Source of the DNA: an uncultured Oscillospiraceae bacterium
Lineage (GTDB): Bacteria; Bacillota; Clostridia; Oscillospirales; Ruminococcaceae
DNA length: 25,424 bases
Assembly (NCBI GenBank): GCA_905212515.1
Contig: CAJMEU010000021.1
Location: 1-25,424 of the forward strand
Direction of reading: 5' to 3'
Below are positions 7,010 through 15,933 of the stretch, piece after piece. The notes beneath the pieces were generated by a model. The model worked only from the letters and a program-made list of their open reading frames with translations. It searched no databases and was not told where the DNA came from. The position numbers were made by a program, and so were the translations under genes. Every line of letters starts with the position of its first letter. The stretch's first letter is position 1.

Positions 7010-7936
7010 TTATTCAGCGTAGCACAGTTTGAGTTTTGCGTAGAGATCCTCCAGGATCAGCCGCGGGTCCACCGCGTCGTAGATGCGGATCGGTTTGCCC
7101 GCCGCATGCGGGGCATAGGTCATGTCGTCGCGGATTTGGGGTGCCGGGCACATATGCCAGTTGCCCCGCATCGGGCATTGCAGCAGCACGCCTACCGCAG
7201 GCTGATCACCCAGGCACCAGTTTTCCCCTCTGTGCAGGCTGCCGCCAGGCTGGAATGTTTGGCAGTTGTAAGTTTCCAGTTGCTTATACAGATACGCCCC
7301 AACCGCCCCGCAGGGACGTATCCGGCTGGCCAGTTCGGCCACCGTAACCTCCATGGAGGCATACACGTTCAGCGGAATCTGCCACAGCGCGACTGGCGAC
7401 GCAAACACCGTCCGGGCGGCCGGCAGATCCTGCATCAGGTTGAATTCCCGCATTCCGTGCGGGTACGGCCCGCCACCGATCCAGACCACCGTCATCCGCG
7501 CGGTGATCTCAGGGCAGCGGTTGATGGCGGCCGCCACGTCGGTCAGCGCCCCCAGCACCGTCACGTACAGCGGGCGCGGGTCCGGGCGGAGCGCTTCCCG
7601 GAGCAGGAAGCGCACGCCCTCGCTGTCCGGCCCATCGCCTTCCTGTTTCAAAGGCTCTCTGCATCCGCGCAACGCCGGCACGTCGTCGAGTTCCATCTCG
7701 GCCAAAAGCGTTTGCAGGCCCTGGTAACTCTGTTCCATCGACGTTCCGGCGCCTGCCTTGCCCTCGAAATGGGTGGCGATCACACCGCGCACATCAAAGC
7801 TGGGGGTGAGCAGATGATGCGCCACTGCAAAGGGATCGTCCGCCTCATTTTTCACATCGCTGCAAACCACCACGCGGATCTGCGCCGCCTCGGGGATCTG
7901 CAGGTTCATCCTTGCCAACAGTTCACTGCGCTTCAT
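7010..7936 (-). CDS. Nucleoside hydrolase-like protein (IUNH fold)
   Basis: An upstream in-frame ATG at 7942 is only two bases from the GGAG site, whereas the ATG at 7936 is seven to eight bases away and is preferred (308 residues). Numbering here follows the chosen start. The calcium/ribose-binding Asp cluster appears as DVKNEADD (27-34) instead of the classical DxDxxxDD of inosine-uridine hydrolases. IGGG (about 153-156), EFNLMQD (164-170) and GDQPAVG (243-249, with a candidate metal-binding Asp244) match later parts of the fold. The classical family cleaves the N-glycosidic bond of ribonucleosides; this branch is divergent and might cleave another glycosidic bond. It is cytoplasmic, with no signal peptide, and lies between GH3 and HAD genes in the operon. 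Family fold likely, reaction uncertain. Confidence 0.8.
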   Translation of the reverse strand: MKRSELLARMNLQIPEAAQIRVVVCSDVKNEADDPFAVAHHLLTPSFDVRGVIATHFEGKAGAGTSMEQSYQGLQTLLAEMELDDVPALRGCREPLKQEGDGPDSEGVRFLLREALRPDPRPLYVTVLGALTDVAAAINRCPEITARMTVVWIGGGPYPHGMREFNLMQDLPAARTVFASPVALWQIPLNVYASMEVTVAELASRIRPCGAVGAYLYKQLETYNCQTFQPGGSLHRGENWCLGDQPAVGVLLQCPMRGNWHMCPAPQIRDDMTYAPHAAGKPIRIYDAVDPRLILEDLYAKLKLCYAE

Positions 7937-7957
7937 GGGCATTCTCCTTTCGGCTGT

Positions 7958-9706
7958 TTACAGCCGGGTGTCCCACCGGCCGCAGAAAACGGTATCCTCC
8001 GCCGTGCCTTTGAACTCGCTCTGGCCGGTGATCTTCTCAATGACCCCACGGATATGTTCCCGGGTGGGCGCGTAGGCGTTGATAAACGTGTGCAATTGCG
8101 GCAGGTCGATCAGATGGTTGGTATAGTTCAGGCTGACACCGATGGTGGGCACCTCTTCATTGTACCACGGGAGCTCGCAGCTGTGGTTGCAGCTCCAGCG
8201 CAGGCGCACATTGTTCTCCTGCGCGTATCCCTTGACGTTGACCACAAGCAGCGCCCAATCGTGGCTGGACAGGAAGCTGGCGCGGCTTTCGTGGCTGAGC
8301 ATTTTGGCAAAGTTGGCGGGCGTAACGCCGTTTTTCACTTCCAACTCGTAGAAACTGGGGCAGATGTCCACCGCAAAACCAGCCCGCTCCAGTTCCTCGA
8401 CGACCACCTGCTTGACCGGGTCGCCCTTGTATCCCTTACTGGTGGGCGTGGTGCCCACATATACCAGAAAAACTCGCTTGCGGGCCTCCGGCCTGATGGG
8501 CAGGTTGCCGCGCGTGTCCTTGACAAGGGTGATGCAGCTGGCGGCGGCGGCGGCGGTGTAGGCACGGTGTTCAGCACAGCCCAGGCAGTCAAGGCCGCTG
8601 GGGGCAGGGGTGCGCACTGCCGGGTCGGTCAAATGCAGTTTCGCTTTCAGCCCCAAAATGCGGTGCAGCGCATCGGACAGCCGCTCCTCGGTCAGGTCGC
8701 CGCGTTCGTAGGCGGCGCGCACAAAACCGATGTCCTCCTCCACATCGTTTGCGAACAGGAACATATCACACCCCGCGATGATGGCGCCGGGTACGGCGTC
8801 CTCCCGACGGGCCGCGGCGGCCATACCCACCATGTGGGACGCATCGGTGATGATGACGCCGTTGAAGCCCATATCCTCGCGCAGCAGGTCGGTGAGCAGT
8901 TCCGGCGCGAGGGTGGCGGGCCGGATGTCCTGATCCTGGATGCCGGGCCGGAGCTTGCGGGACATGGCGGGCAGCGCAAAGTGGCCTGCCATAACGGCTT
9001 CCGTCCCGTCCGCGATCAGCGCACGGTAGACCTTCCCGAAGGTGGCCTCCCAGTCCTCCACACTCAAGTCGTTGACACCCATGACCAGATGCTGATCCAG
9101 CTCCTCCACGCCGTCACCCGGGAAATGTTTGATCGTACAGGCCATGTTGGGGTTGGCGTCCTTGACTCCCCTGATGTAGGCCCGTGCGTTGGCGATGACC
9201 TTGTCCGGGTCGCCGCCGTAGCTGCGGGTATTGACGATGGTGTTGCGCCAGTTTTTGTAAACGTCCACCACCGGGTTGAACATCCAGTTGGCGCCCAGCG
9301 CGCTGGCTTCCCTGCCGGAGACCAGCCCCACATGGTAGGCGTTCTCGGTCCCCTGTCCGGCGCCGCACTCGGCGGCAGTGGCCACAAAAGTACCCTCCGG
9401 CGCCGCGCCGTTTCCGCCATCGTCACAGTTTGCCGCTATCAACAGCGGCAGCCTACTGTGCTTCTGAAACAGGGCCAGCTGCCTGTGGATCTGTTCCTTA
9501 TTGCCGCCGTTCTGCCAGCGCAGGCCGCCCATATGGGACCGGGCCAGCAGATCCTCGACCTGCGGCTCACCAAAGCCGGGTTGGGCCTGCAGGAGAACAA
9601 AGAGCTGTCCCAGCTTTTCCTCCAGCGTCATGCTGTCGATGGTATCCTCCACCCAGCGGATTTGTTCGTTGTCAAGGTAAAAGGGCGCTGCTTTGAGATC
9701 AACCAT
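7958..9706 (-). CDS. Glycoside hydrolase family 3, NagZ-like catalytic domain
   Basis: The 582-residue protein starts with AGGAGG ten bases upstream and has no signal peptide. The N-terminal GH3 barrel (about 18-330) contains NTRSYGGDP (159-167), KHFPGDG (193-199) and ITDASHM (286-292), whose Asp288 should be the nucleophile. After KHFPGDG it has LDQH (203-206): the Asp-x-His arrangement is the acid/base dyad known from NagZ-type N-acetylglucosaminidases and absent from ordinary GH3 beta-glucosidases. The C-terminal part (about 370-582) resembles the second GH3 domain, apparently without a fibronectin-like tail. It probably removes a beta-linked hexosamine or similar sugar in the cytoplasm, working with the adjacent sulfatase. 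GH3 is firm, the N-acetylglucosaminidase subtype is inferred. Confidence 0.9.
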   Translation of the reverse strand: MVDLKAAPFYLDNEQIRWVEDTIDSMTLEEKLGQLFVLLQAQPGFGEPQVEDLLARSHMGGLRWQNGGNKEQIHRQLALFQKHSRLPLLIAANCDDGGNGAAPEGTFVATAAECGAGQGTENAYHVGLVSGREASALGANWMFNPVVDVYKNWRNTIVNTRSYGGDPDKVIANARAYIRGVKDANPNMACTIKHFPGDGVEELDQHLVMGVNDLSVEDWEATFGKVYRALIADGTEAVMAGHFALPAMSRKLRPGIQDQDIRPATLAPELLTDLLREDMGFNGVIITDASHMVGMAAAARREDAVPGAIIAGCDMFLFANDVEEDIGFVRAAYERGDLTEERLSDALHRILGLKAKLHLTDPAVRTPAPSGLDCLGCAEHRAYTAAAAASCITLVKDTRGNLPIRPEARKRVFLVYVGTTPTSKGYKGDPVKQVVVEELERAGFAVDICPSFYELEVKNGVTPANFAKMLSHESRASFLSSHDWALLVVNVKGYAQENNVRLRWSCNHSCELPWYNEEVPTIGVSLNYTNHLIDLPQLHTFINAYAPTREHIRGVIEKITGQSEFKGTAEDTVFCGRWDTRL

Positions 9707-9755
9707 AATTCACATTCCTCCTGAAATTGTATACGATCTATTTGATAAAGCCGGC

Positions 9756-11396
9756 TTATTTCCCAGGGGCCGAGGCATCCGACCCCGCAGCCGCCTTTTT
9801 CAGTCCGATGCAGTAGCCAAACAGTGCGCCGATGCCGATCCCCTCCCGGATCCTGGCCTTGACATTCTCTTCCTCACGGGCGGGCACCAGATGCCGGACC
9901 ATTCCCCACAGGCGGCCATCGGTCATCCGGCGGTCATAATCACGCGGTACAACGTCAGAGGTCATTTGCAGCCAGTCGAGCATCGCAGCCTGCAGGCGGT
10001 CGCGCGCGGAGGCCAGCGCGGGGTCGTCGATGCGGTTGTCCGTCTCCGCCGGATCCGTCACCAGATCGTACAACTCATCGCGCCCGGCACTGCGGCGGAT
10101 ATATTTGTAACGCCCGTCGCGCGCCATCGTCGCCTTGGCGTGGGCCTCATCGTCGTTCTGGGCCATTTTCTTCGGCCAATAAACGTCGCTTTCCGGGGCC
10201 ACTTCGCCATTTTCCTGGTGATATTCGTCGCATTGCATTTCACCGGGGCGGCGGCCGCCCTCGCAAAATACGACCTGCCGTACAGCGGCTGCGCGGTCGC
10301 TTAGGATGAGACGCAGGCTGTGCCCAAACTGTTCACCGTCCGGCGGCAGGCCGGCAAAATCCAGCGCCGTGGCATAAAAATCGACCAGCTCGACCAGGCT
10401 CTGTGAAACGCCGGCGTCCAGCGCGGTCCCGGCGGGCGGCTTGATGAGCAGCGGCACACGGGTCAGGCAATCCTCAAAGCAGTTCTGCGCTTTTTCCGCC
10501 AGGCCGTAGTCACCGGCAAAGTCACCGTGGTCTGACAGGAAAAAGATCGCGCAGTCATCATAGATCCCCGCCTGCCGTAAAGCGTCACACAGGCGGCCGA
10601 ACTGGGCGTCCACCTTAGCGCACATACCCAGGTATACCGCCCGCAATTCATCCCATTCGCGTTCGTCTAACCCTTGCAGGTTTTGGTACCGGTGGATCAG
10701 TTCCATCATGCGGGATTTGCCGCGGCAGTCCTCCCACCGTATGCGCCGCGGCAGCCGGGTGCGGTCGATGGCGGAAAGCCAGGGTTCTTCGACCTCGTAG
10801 GGCGGGTGGGGAAACAAAAGCCCCAGGAACAGACACAGCGGCGCGTCGCCCTCCCGCCATTGCCGGATACGGGCGACGGCGGCATCCACCGCTTCATCAT
10901 CGCGGCTGTAATTGCGGCCATCCGCGTCGAGCCCCAGCTCGCCTTCAAAGTGGGAGTAGTAGTATTTCCCGCCTGGGACGCCCCGCTGCCGCGGGTTGAC
11001 CGGTCCCGGCGCAGCGGGACCTTCGGCGCTGAAGATCGTATCGGCCTGGCTTTCGACCCATCCGGGATACTGGGCCGCGCACAGATCGTTTCGGTCGTTC
11101 ATCCATACGGAGTAGCCGGCATCCCTGAGCTGTGAAAACAGGTTTTTCTCGCCGGGGCGCAGCAGGTAGCTCATGGTGCGGTGGCCGTGCACATGCGGAT
11201 ACAGCCCGGTAAAAAAGCTGCACCGGCTGGGCACGCAGACAGGATTCTGGCAATAGGCATTTGAGAAGGAGACGGCTTCGCTGCGGACGAAGGCATCCAG
11301 GTTCGGGGTATGGGCGGCGGGGTTCCCCAGATGCCCCATGGTGTCGGCACGCATTTCATCGGGGTTGTAAATAATAATATGGGGACGTTTTGGCAT
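9756..11396 (-). CDS. Cytoplasmic S1-type sulfatase 1 (CVPSR)
   Basis: This 546-residue alkaline-phosphatase-fold sulfatase starts with GGAGG seven to eight bases upstream and has no signal peptide, so it acts in the cytoplasm. Cys54 in NPVCVPSR fits the C-x-P-x-R motif in which Cys is converted to formylglycine. NPDEMRAD (11-18) supplies the first metal ligands, FPHPPYE near residue 210 the usual substrate-site His, and SDHGDFAGDYG near 290 the second metal/His motif. The C-terminal KYIRR and LYDLVTDPAETDN segments are typical of heparan-, idose- and choline-type S1 sulfatases. It lies 30 bp after the GH2 gene and 49 bp before the GH3 gene, so it likely removes a sulfate that blocks a glycosidase. 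No sulfatase-maturing enzyme is encoded in the window. Confidence 0.92.
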   Translation of the reverse strand: MPKRPHIIIYNPDEMRADTMGHLGNPAAHTPNLDAFVRSEAVSFSNAYCQNPVCVPSRCSFFTGLYPHVHGHRTMSYLLRPGEKNLFSQLRDAGYSVWMNDRNDLCAAQYPGWVESQADTIFSAEGPAAPGPVNPRQRGVPGGKYYYSHFEGELGLDADGRNYSRDDEAVDAAVARIRQWREGDAPLCLFLGLLFPHPPYEVEEPWLSAIDRTRLPRRIRWEDCRGKSRMMELIHRYQNLQGLDEREWDELRAVYLGMCAKVDAQFGRLCDALRQAGIYDDCAIFFLSDHGDFAGDYGLAEKAQNCFEDCLTRVPLLIKPPAGTALDAGVSQSLVELVDFYATALDFAGLPPDGEQFGHSLRLILSDRAAAVRQVVFCEGGRRPGEMQCDEYHQENGEVAPESDVYWPKKMAQNDDEAHAKATMARDGRYKYIRRSAGRDELYDLVTDPAETDNRIDDPALASARDRLQAAMLDWLQMTSDVVPRDYDRRMTDGRLWGMVRHLVPAREEENVKARIREGIGIGALFGYCIGLKKAAAGSDASAPGK

Positions 11397-11426
11397 GAGA
11401 GTCCTCCTTTCTTGACCTTGGCTTTT

Positions 11427-13628
11427 TTATTCGGGCTTCGGCACCGCGTTTAGCCGGGCGTTCACCGCCAGGACCTGTTCCTCTGTGACGGCGTCGGCGT
11501 TATAGTCCAGCACCCGCATCAGCGTCATGCCGCCCATGGTGCGGGCCCTGGGATTGTTCATGACCTCGGGCAGGGCGTCCTCCAGAATAGCCGCAGTACG
11601 CGAATCGGCCAGCAGGTCGCCGATCCTGTCACCGATAGAATAGCACCCCTGCGGAAAGAGGTCCGCTGCATCCTGCCGCTTGAACCAGTTGGTCACCCGG
11701 TTGCCCGTACCCCTCTGGGGGCAGTTATAGGCGGGATCCTGCGCGGAGACGCGGTGCAGCACGATGGTATCGCGACATTCCCCGGCGCGGGCCTCGAGAC
11801 AGGTCGTCTCGGTCAGGGGAACCCCGGCAAAGGTAAAGACCGTGCGGCCGGTCTGCTCGGCGAAGAGTTGCCCGTTGACGTAGAGCGCGACCGACGGCTG
11901 ATTGGAATAGACTTTGATTTCAGTGGCCGCGCCGCAGCGGTTCCGGTAGCGGCGGCCGGCGAGATACACGAAAGGGCAGCGGCTCCAGCAGGCCTTATAA
12001 TAATAATAGGCATCTTTTTTGAGCGCCCGGTCCCAGGTCACAAGGCCTTTGCAATTGCGGGCCTTGACGCCGCCCTCATCCCGGATGGCACTGCTGAAAT
12101 CGAACAGGTTCCACACAAAGGTGCCCCACAGCCGCCCATCTGCCTGCATGGCGGCGTAAGCGGTCTCGTGGTACAGGCACTGAAATTCCTCGGTATAGTC
12201 CTTGCATGCGGGGGTGTCGGTATGGTACTGCGGGCTGCAGTCGACGCCGTACTCGGTCACGCCCAGCGGCACGGCGGGGTCGGCGGCGTGGAAGCGGGCA
12301 AAAAAGGGGGCGTAGTCGCTCAGCTCCCCATAATACCAGCCGAAGTAAATGTTATAGCCCACCGCATCGGTAAGGAAGTTCAACTGGCTGCTGTTGGGGA
12401 CGCTGTACAGGTTGGCCGCGCCGGTCAGGCGGGTGGGGTCCAGCGTTTTGGCGAGTTCGCTCAGTTCCCGCACATGGCGGTACATTGCCAAGTGTTCGCC
12501 CATCATCGCGATCTCGTTCTGCACGCCCCAAAAGCAGATAGACGGGTGATGGCGGTTTTGCAGGATCAGCTCAGTCAGCTGGGTGCGGGCGTTTTCCACC
12601 ACGGCGTCGTTGCCCGCCGGCATGGCGAGCATGGGGATCTCGGCCCAGGCCACAAGGCCGGCGCCATCGCACAGGTCGTAGACCTGCTGTGGGTGCTGGT
12701 AATGGGAAAGCCGTACCGCGTTGGCCCCCAAATCCTGCAGGATGGCGAAGTCTTCCTCCACCTGCGCAGGGGTCGGGGCGCAGCCCTCGCTCTGACGGTC
12801 GTGGTGGCGCGCCACGCCGTTGAGGCGCAGGCGTTTCCCATTGAGGGCGAAGCCGTTTTCGGCGTCCAGAGATACGCTGCAAAAGCCAAATGGCAGGCTC
12901 ACCTCATCACAAACCGTATCACCGCGCAAAAGCCGGGCCGTGCAGCGGTAGCAATAAGGATCCGCCTGTCCGTTCCATAGGCGCAGTTTTTTCAGCCGGA
13001 GCTGCGTCGCCGGAGCTCCGGCCGGCACGCGGCGGCAGGCGGCCTCCTGCCCCTCGGCGTCTGTCACAAGGTACTCCACCTCGCATCCGTCACCGCCGCA
13101 GACGCGCGCGTTCAGCCGCAGCAAACCCTCGGCACTGGCCTCCAGAATCTCCAGCCCCGGCGCGCCGTAGTACGCGGGGTCGAAGTGATCGTCTTCCACG
13201 GTCAGCAGGCTGACGGGCCGGGAGATGCCCCCCCAGTAGGTGAAATCCCCGATCAGCGGGTTGACGTCGTCAAAACGGGTGTTGTCGGCAAGGACCTCCA
13301 GCGTATTTTCGGGGCGCAGGGCGGTAGTTGCCTCCAGGACAAAACGGGAATAACTGCCGCGATGTTCGCCCAGAAATACGCCGTTTACAAAGACCCGGGC
13401 CACGCCGCAGACGGCGTCGAAGGCCAGGTAGGCGCGTTGCCCGGCAGCCAAGGCCGCCGCAAATCGCACGCGGTATAGGCAGCAGCCGGAAGCGCCTGGG
13501 TCGTCCCGATTCCAAACATGGGGCAGTACCACGTCCTGCAGGGCGGGGCAGCGCGCGGGCGGCGTCAGGGACGCGGTCTCCAGCCGGGCAAACTGCCAGC
13601 CGGCATTCAGGGGAGTGACGGTTCGCAT
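11427..13628 (-). CDS. Glycoside hydrolase family 2 (beta-galactosidase/beta-glucuronidase type)
   Basis: The chosen ATG at 13628 has GGAGG seven bases upstream and gives 733 residues; the frame is open further to 13691 without a good site. Layout: sugar-binding jelly roll (about 1-145), immunoglobulin-like domain (150-255), TIM barrel (258-550), and a C-terminal extension with a further beta domain. RLNGVARHHD (268-277) and AVRLSHYQHP (304-313) are GH2 barrel hallmarks. Glu372 (VQNEIA) is the acid/base and Glu459 (VTEYG) the nucleophile. WNLFDF (506-511) and the NCKGLVTWDRALKKDAYYYYK-type segment (525-545) look like beta-galactosidase, but Asn525-Cys-Lys527 also fits the N-x-K carboxylate motif of gut beta-glucuronidases. 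There is no signal peptide. GH2 is certain; galactosidase versus glucuronidase is open. Confidence 0.92.
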   Translation of the reverse strand: MRTVTPLNAGWQFARLETASLTPPARCPALQDVVLPHVWNRDDPGASGCCLYRVRFAAALAAGQRAYLAFDAVCGVARVFVNGVFLGEHRGSYSRFVLEATTALRPENTLEVLADNTRFDDVNPLIGDFTYWGGISRPVSLLTVEDDHFDPAYYGAPGLEILEASAEGLLRLNARVCGGDGCEVEYLVTDAEGQEAACRRVPAGAPATQLRLKKLRLWNGQADPYCYRCTARLLRGDTVCDEVSLPFGFCSVSLDAENGFALNGKRLRLNGVARHHDRQSEGCAPTPAQVEEDFAILQDLGANAVRLSHYQHPQQVYDLCDGAGLVAWAEIPMLAMPAGNDAVVENARTQLTELILQNRHHPSICFWGVQNEIAMMGEHLAMYRHVRELSELAKTLDPTRLTGAANLYSVPNSSQLNFLTDAVGYNIYFGWYYGELSDYAPFFARFHAADPAVPLGVTEYGVDCSPQYHTDTPACKDYTEEFQCLYHETAYAAMQADGRLWGTFVWNLFDFSSAIRDEGGVKARNCKGLVTWDRALKKDAYYYYKACWSRCPFVYLAGRRYRNRCGAATEIKVYSNQPSVALYVNGQLFAEQTGRTVFTFAGVPLTETTCLEARAGECRDTIVLHRVSAQDPAYNCPQRGTGNRVTNWFKRQDAADLFPQGCYSIGDRIGDLLADSRTAAILEDALPEVMNNPRARTMGGMTLMRVLDYNADAVTEEQVLAVNARLNAVPKPE

Positions 13629-13654
13629 GGTATTCCTCCGATTAAAACATTTTT

Positions 13655-14542
13655 TCACAGGCGGTACACGCGCCGGGCGTTGTCCCGGCATATCTTGCGG
13701 TAAGCCTCCGCGCTCAAGCGGCCATCGGCAGCCGCTTCGTCGAGAAACCTTCCCAGCGGGAATATCTGATGGCGGTTGAGTGTGTCGGTGGCGAAGAACA
13801 ACCGATCCTGATAGCGCTCGAGAAAAGCCAGACCAAACGCCTCATCACGCAAGATCGCGCAGGAAGCGCTGTAAGCCGAAAGGTCGGCGTATAGGTTGGG
13901 GTAGCGCTCCAGCAGGGCGGGTACCCTCCCGCCGGGGCACACCGGGCCGCGGCCAAAGCCGCCGCGTTCCTCATCGGCTTTGGGGCAATCGCCCGAGATT
14001 TCCGCCCAGAATACCTGGCTGTGCCCGACGAAGATCAGCTGCGGGCGGGCGGCCAGGGCTTGCTCCAGCAACGGCAGGCCCCAGTGGTCACAGATGCCGT
14101 AGCCCATGCCGGGCCGCGGACTCATATGGAAGGTCACCGGCAGGTTCAACCCTGCGGCGGCGTCAAAGATTGCCCGCAGCATCGGGCTGTCCAGCCATTC
14201 GTTAATCGTCAGTTCTCCCACGCCCACAGCACCCTGCGCCTGGTATTTTGCCATCCGCGCCGCCACGGTTGTGGGATCGCGGTCGTCAAAGTTGCACATC
14301 CAGGAAAAAAATCCGGGATGCGCAGCGGCGATGGCCTGGCAGCCCGCGTTATTGGCACAGCCCGATGCGCCCATGGCCTCGCCGCTGCTCATCAGCACCG
14401 CGTGGCCGATGCACTGCGCTTCCAGGTGGGCGCGCAATTCCTGCGGCGTGGCGATATAGTGTTGCTCCGGGTGGCGCGGGTCGCCGCCGCGGGATGGGGT
14501 TTTGACCAGGGCGGCATGGACATGCGTGTCGATTTTCTTCAT
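13655..14542 (-). CDS. Amidohydrolase-2-family metal-dependent hydrolase
   Basis: The ATG at 14542 with GGAGGG upstream gives a 295-residue protein; the open frame extends further upstream without support. It starts MKKIDTHVH (metal His7 and His9), followed by GVGELT with Glu110, FHMSPR (His139), VGHSQ (His174) and FATDT (Asp253). This is the pattern of the TIM-barrel amidohydrolase-2 family, which includes decarboxylases (ACMSD), lactonases and amidases. The ending ICRDNARRVYRL is the usual family tail. In an operon of sulfatases, glycosidases and esterases it could open a lactone, cleave an amide or decarboxylate an aglycone; the sequence does not say which. It lies 46 bp after the carboxylesterase and 26 bp before the GH2 gene. 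Confidence 0.88.
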   Translation of the reverse strand: MKKIDTHVHAALVKTPSRGGDPRHPEQHYIATPQELRAHLEAQCIGHAVLMSSGEAMGASGCANNAGCQAIAAAHPGFFSWMCNFDDRDPTTVAARMAKYQAQGAVGVGELTINEWLDSPMLRAIFDAAAGLNLPVTFHMSPRPGMGYGICDHWGLPLLEQALAARPQLIFVGHSQVFWAEISGDCPKADEERGGFGRGPVCPGGRVPALLERYPNLYADLSAYSASCAILRDEAFGLAFLERYQDRLFFATDTLNRHQIFPLGRFLDEAAADGRLSAEAYRKICRDNARRVYRL

Positions 14543-14588
14543 GCAGATCCCTCCAGGATGGTTGTAATGTCGTATAATTGTCCAGCGC

Positions 14589-15899
14589 TCACCAGCCAAA
14601 CTCGCCGGCTGCCGCCGGGGTGTCCAGTGGGCGCATGGCCGGGGCGGGCACATCCAGCCCCAACACCCCGCCTTCGCGTGCGGGCAGCCAACAAGGCAGG
14701 CCGGGCCCGTTGGGGTCGCCGGCAGCGGCGAACCGTGCCAGATATCCCGTCATCGCGTCGGCCAGCGCATGATCCTGCGCGGTAAAGGGCCGCCAGCAGC
14801 GGTCCAGCGCGCCAAACCAATACCACAAATCGGCACTGTGCCAAGCTCCCTTGTCATCACCGGGCAGCTGCCGGGTAAAATACCAGGCGTAGCTGTTTAC
14901 CGATTGCTTGCTGCACCAGGCCAGCGCATCCGCAGCCATTTCAGGGCGCATGTCCTGGCTGTTGCCCCCCGCCAAATAGGGGATTGCCAGCGTGGGCTGC
15001 CCGGCAGAAAACTGTGCGTTATCCCAAACAGGCCCCAGGTTTTGGAGCACTTGGCCAAAACCCCTCTGCCCAATCAGTTTCCCCAGCGCGGCCGTCAGCG
15101 CCCCGGCGGGCAATGCCCGCAGCGCCGCCAAGCTGTCGCTTCCCGCCGCCTGCTGCCAGGCGGACCAAAAATCGTAGGTGCACTCCATGCCGTGATCGCC
15201 CTGAAACAGAGCCGAGGCATCCCCGCCGCCGCTGGACATCACCGCCCGATGGACAAGCCCCCGCGTGGCCGAAGTACTGCACAGCCACTGTACGCTGCGG
15301 GCCCCGGCACTCTGCCCCATCAGCGTCACATTGCCAGGGTCGCCGCCAAAGGCTTCAATATTGTTGTGTACCCATTGCAGTGCACACAACTGATCGTACA
15401 GGCCGTAATTTCCGGCGTGCCCGGCCTCCGCGGCCAGTTCCGGCAGGCAGGCATAGCCCAGGGGTCCCAGGCGATAGTTAAGCGTCACCGCCACAATGCC
15501 CTGCCGCGGCCAGGCGGGTTCGTCAAAAATCTTGTCCCAGCCTGCGCCGCTGAGAAACGCGCCGCCGTGGATATACACGATAACCGGCGCGCCCCTGGCA
15601 TCGTCGGGCGCCCAGATATTCAGATACAGGCAGTCCTCGCTGTAGGTATAGGGCAGTCCTTCCCGAAATTCGTAGTAGTAAAACGGCGAGCGTCCGTTTT
15701 GCCCCTCCGGCACGAAGGCGCTTTCCTGGATGGCGCAGGGGCCGTACTGCACGGCCCGGTAGACGCCGTCCCAGTGGGTGACGGGCCGCGGATACTGCCA
15801 GCGGCCCGCCGTGGCGTAGCGGATCCCCTTGTAGGCGGTCACGCCCGGCGCGCGGGCAGGAACCCCCGTGATGGGGCCGCAAGGTGTGGTGCGCTGCAT
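14589..15899 (-). CDS. Type B carboxylesterase
   Basis: The protein starts at the ATG at 15899, with GGAGG eight to nine bases upstream, and has 436 residues; the frame is open further upstream but that part has no site and overlaps the preceding gene. Typical carboxylesterase/para-nitrobenzyl esterase features are ITGVPARAPGVTAYKGIRYA near the start, SEDCLYLNIWAP (87-98), the oxyanion loop HGGAF (111-115), NYRLGPLGY (141-149) and the nucleophile elbow GQSAG (195-199, Ser197). A late HSADLWYWFG carries the catalytic His. It is shorter than the usual 480-550 residues. No signal peptide, so it cleaves esters in the cytoplasm, perhaps acyl groups on an imported glycoconjugate. Paired with a second, unrelated esterase 34 bp upstream. 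Confidence 0.9.
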   Translation of the reverse strand: MQRTTPCGPITGVPARAPGVTAYKGIRYATAGRWQYPRPVTHWDGVYRAVQYGPCAIQESAFVPEGQNGRSPFYYYEFREGLPYTYSEDCLYLNIWAPDDARGAPVIVYIHGGAFLSGAGWDKIFDEPAWPRQGIVAVTLNYRLGPLGYACLPELAAEAGHAGNYGLYDQLCALQWVHNNIEAFGGDPGNVTLMGQSAGARSVQWLCSTSATRGLVHRAVMSSGGGDASALFQGDHGMECTYDFWSAWQQAAGSDSLAALRALPAGALTAALGKLIGQRGFGQVLQNLGPVWDNAQFSAGQPTLAIPYLAGGNSQDMRPEMAADALAWCSKQSVNSYAWYFTRQLPGDDKGAWHSADLWYWFGALDRCWRPFTAQDHALADAMTGYLARFAAAGDPNGPGLPCWLPAREGGVLGLDVPAPAMRPLDTPAAAGEFGW

Positions 15900-15933
15900 G
15901 AAGAAAGACCTCCTTGTTCTGATTCGTTCGCCC

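Noticed and set aside
6977..9724. Plus-strand open frame of 915 codons
   Set aside because: It mirrors the nucleoside-hydrolase-like and GH3 genes and gives His/Arg/Gly-rich sequence without a domain.
11754..12980. Plus-strand open frame of 408 codons
   Set aside because: It is the antisense shadow of the GH2 gene.
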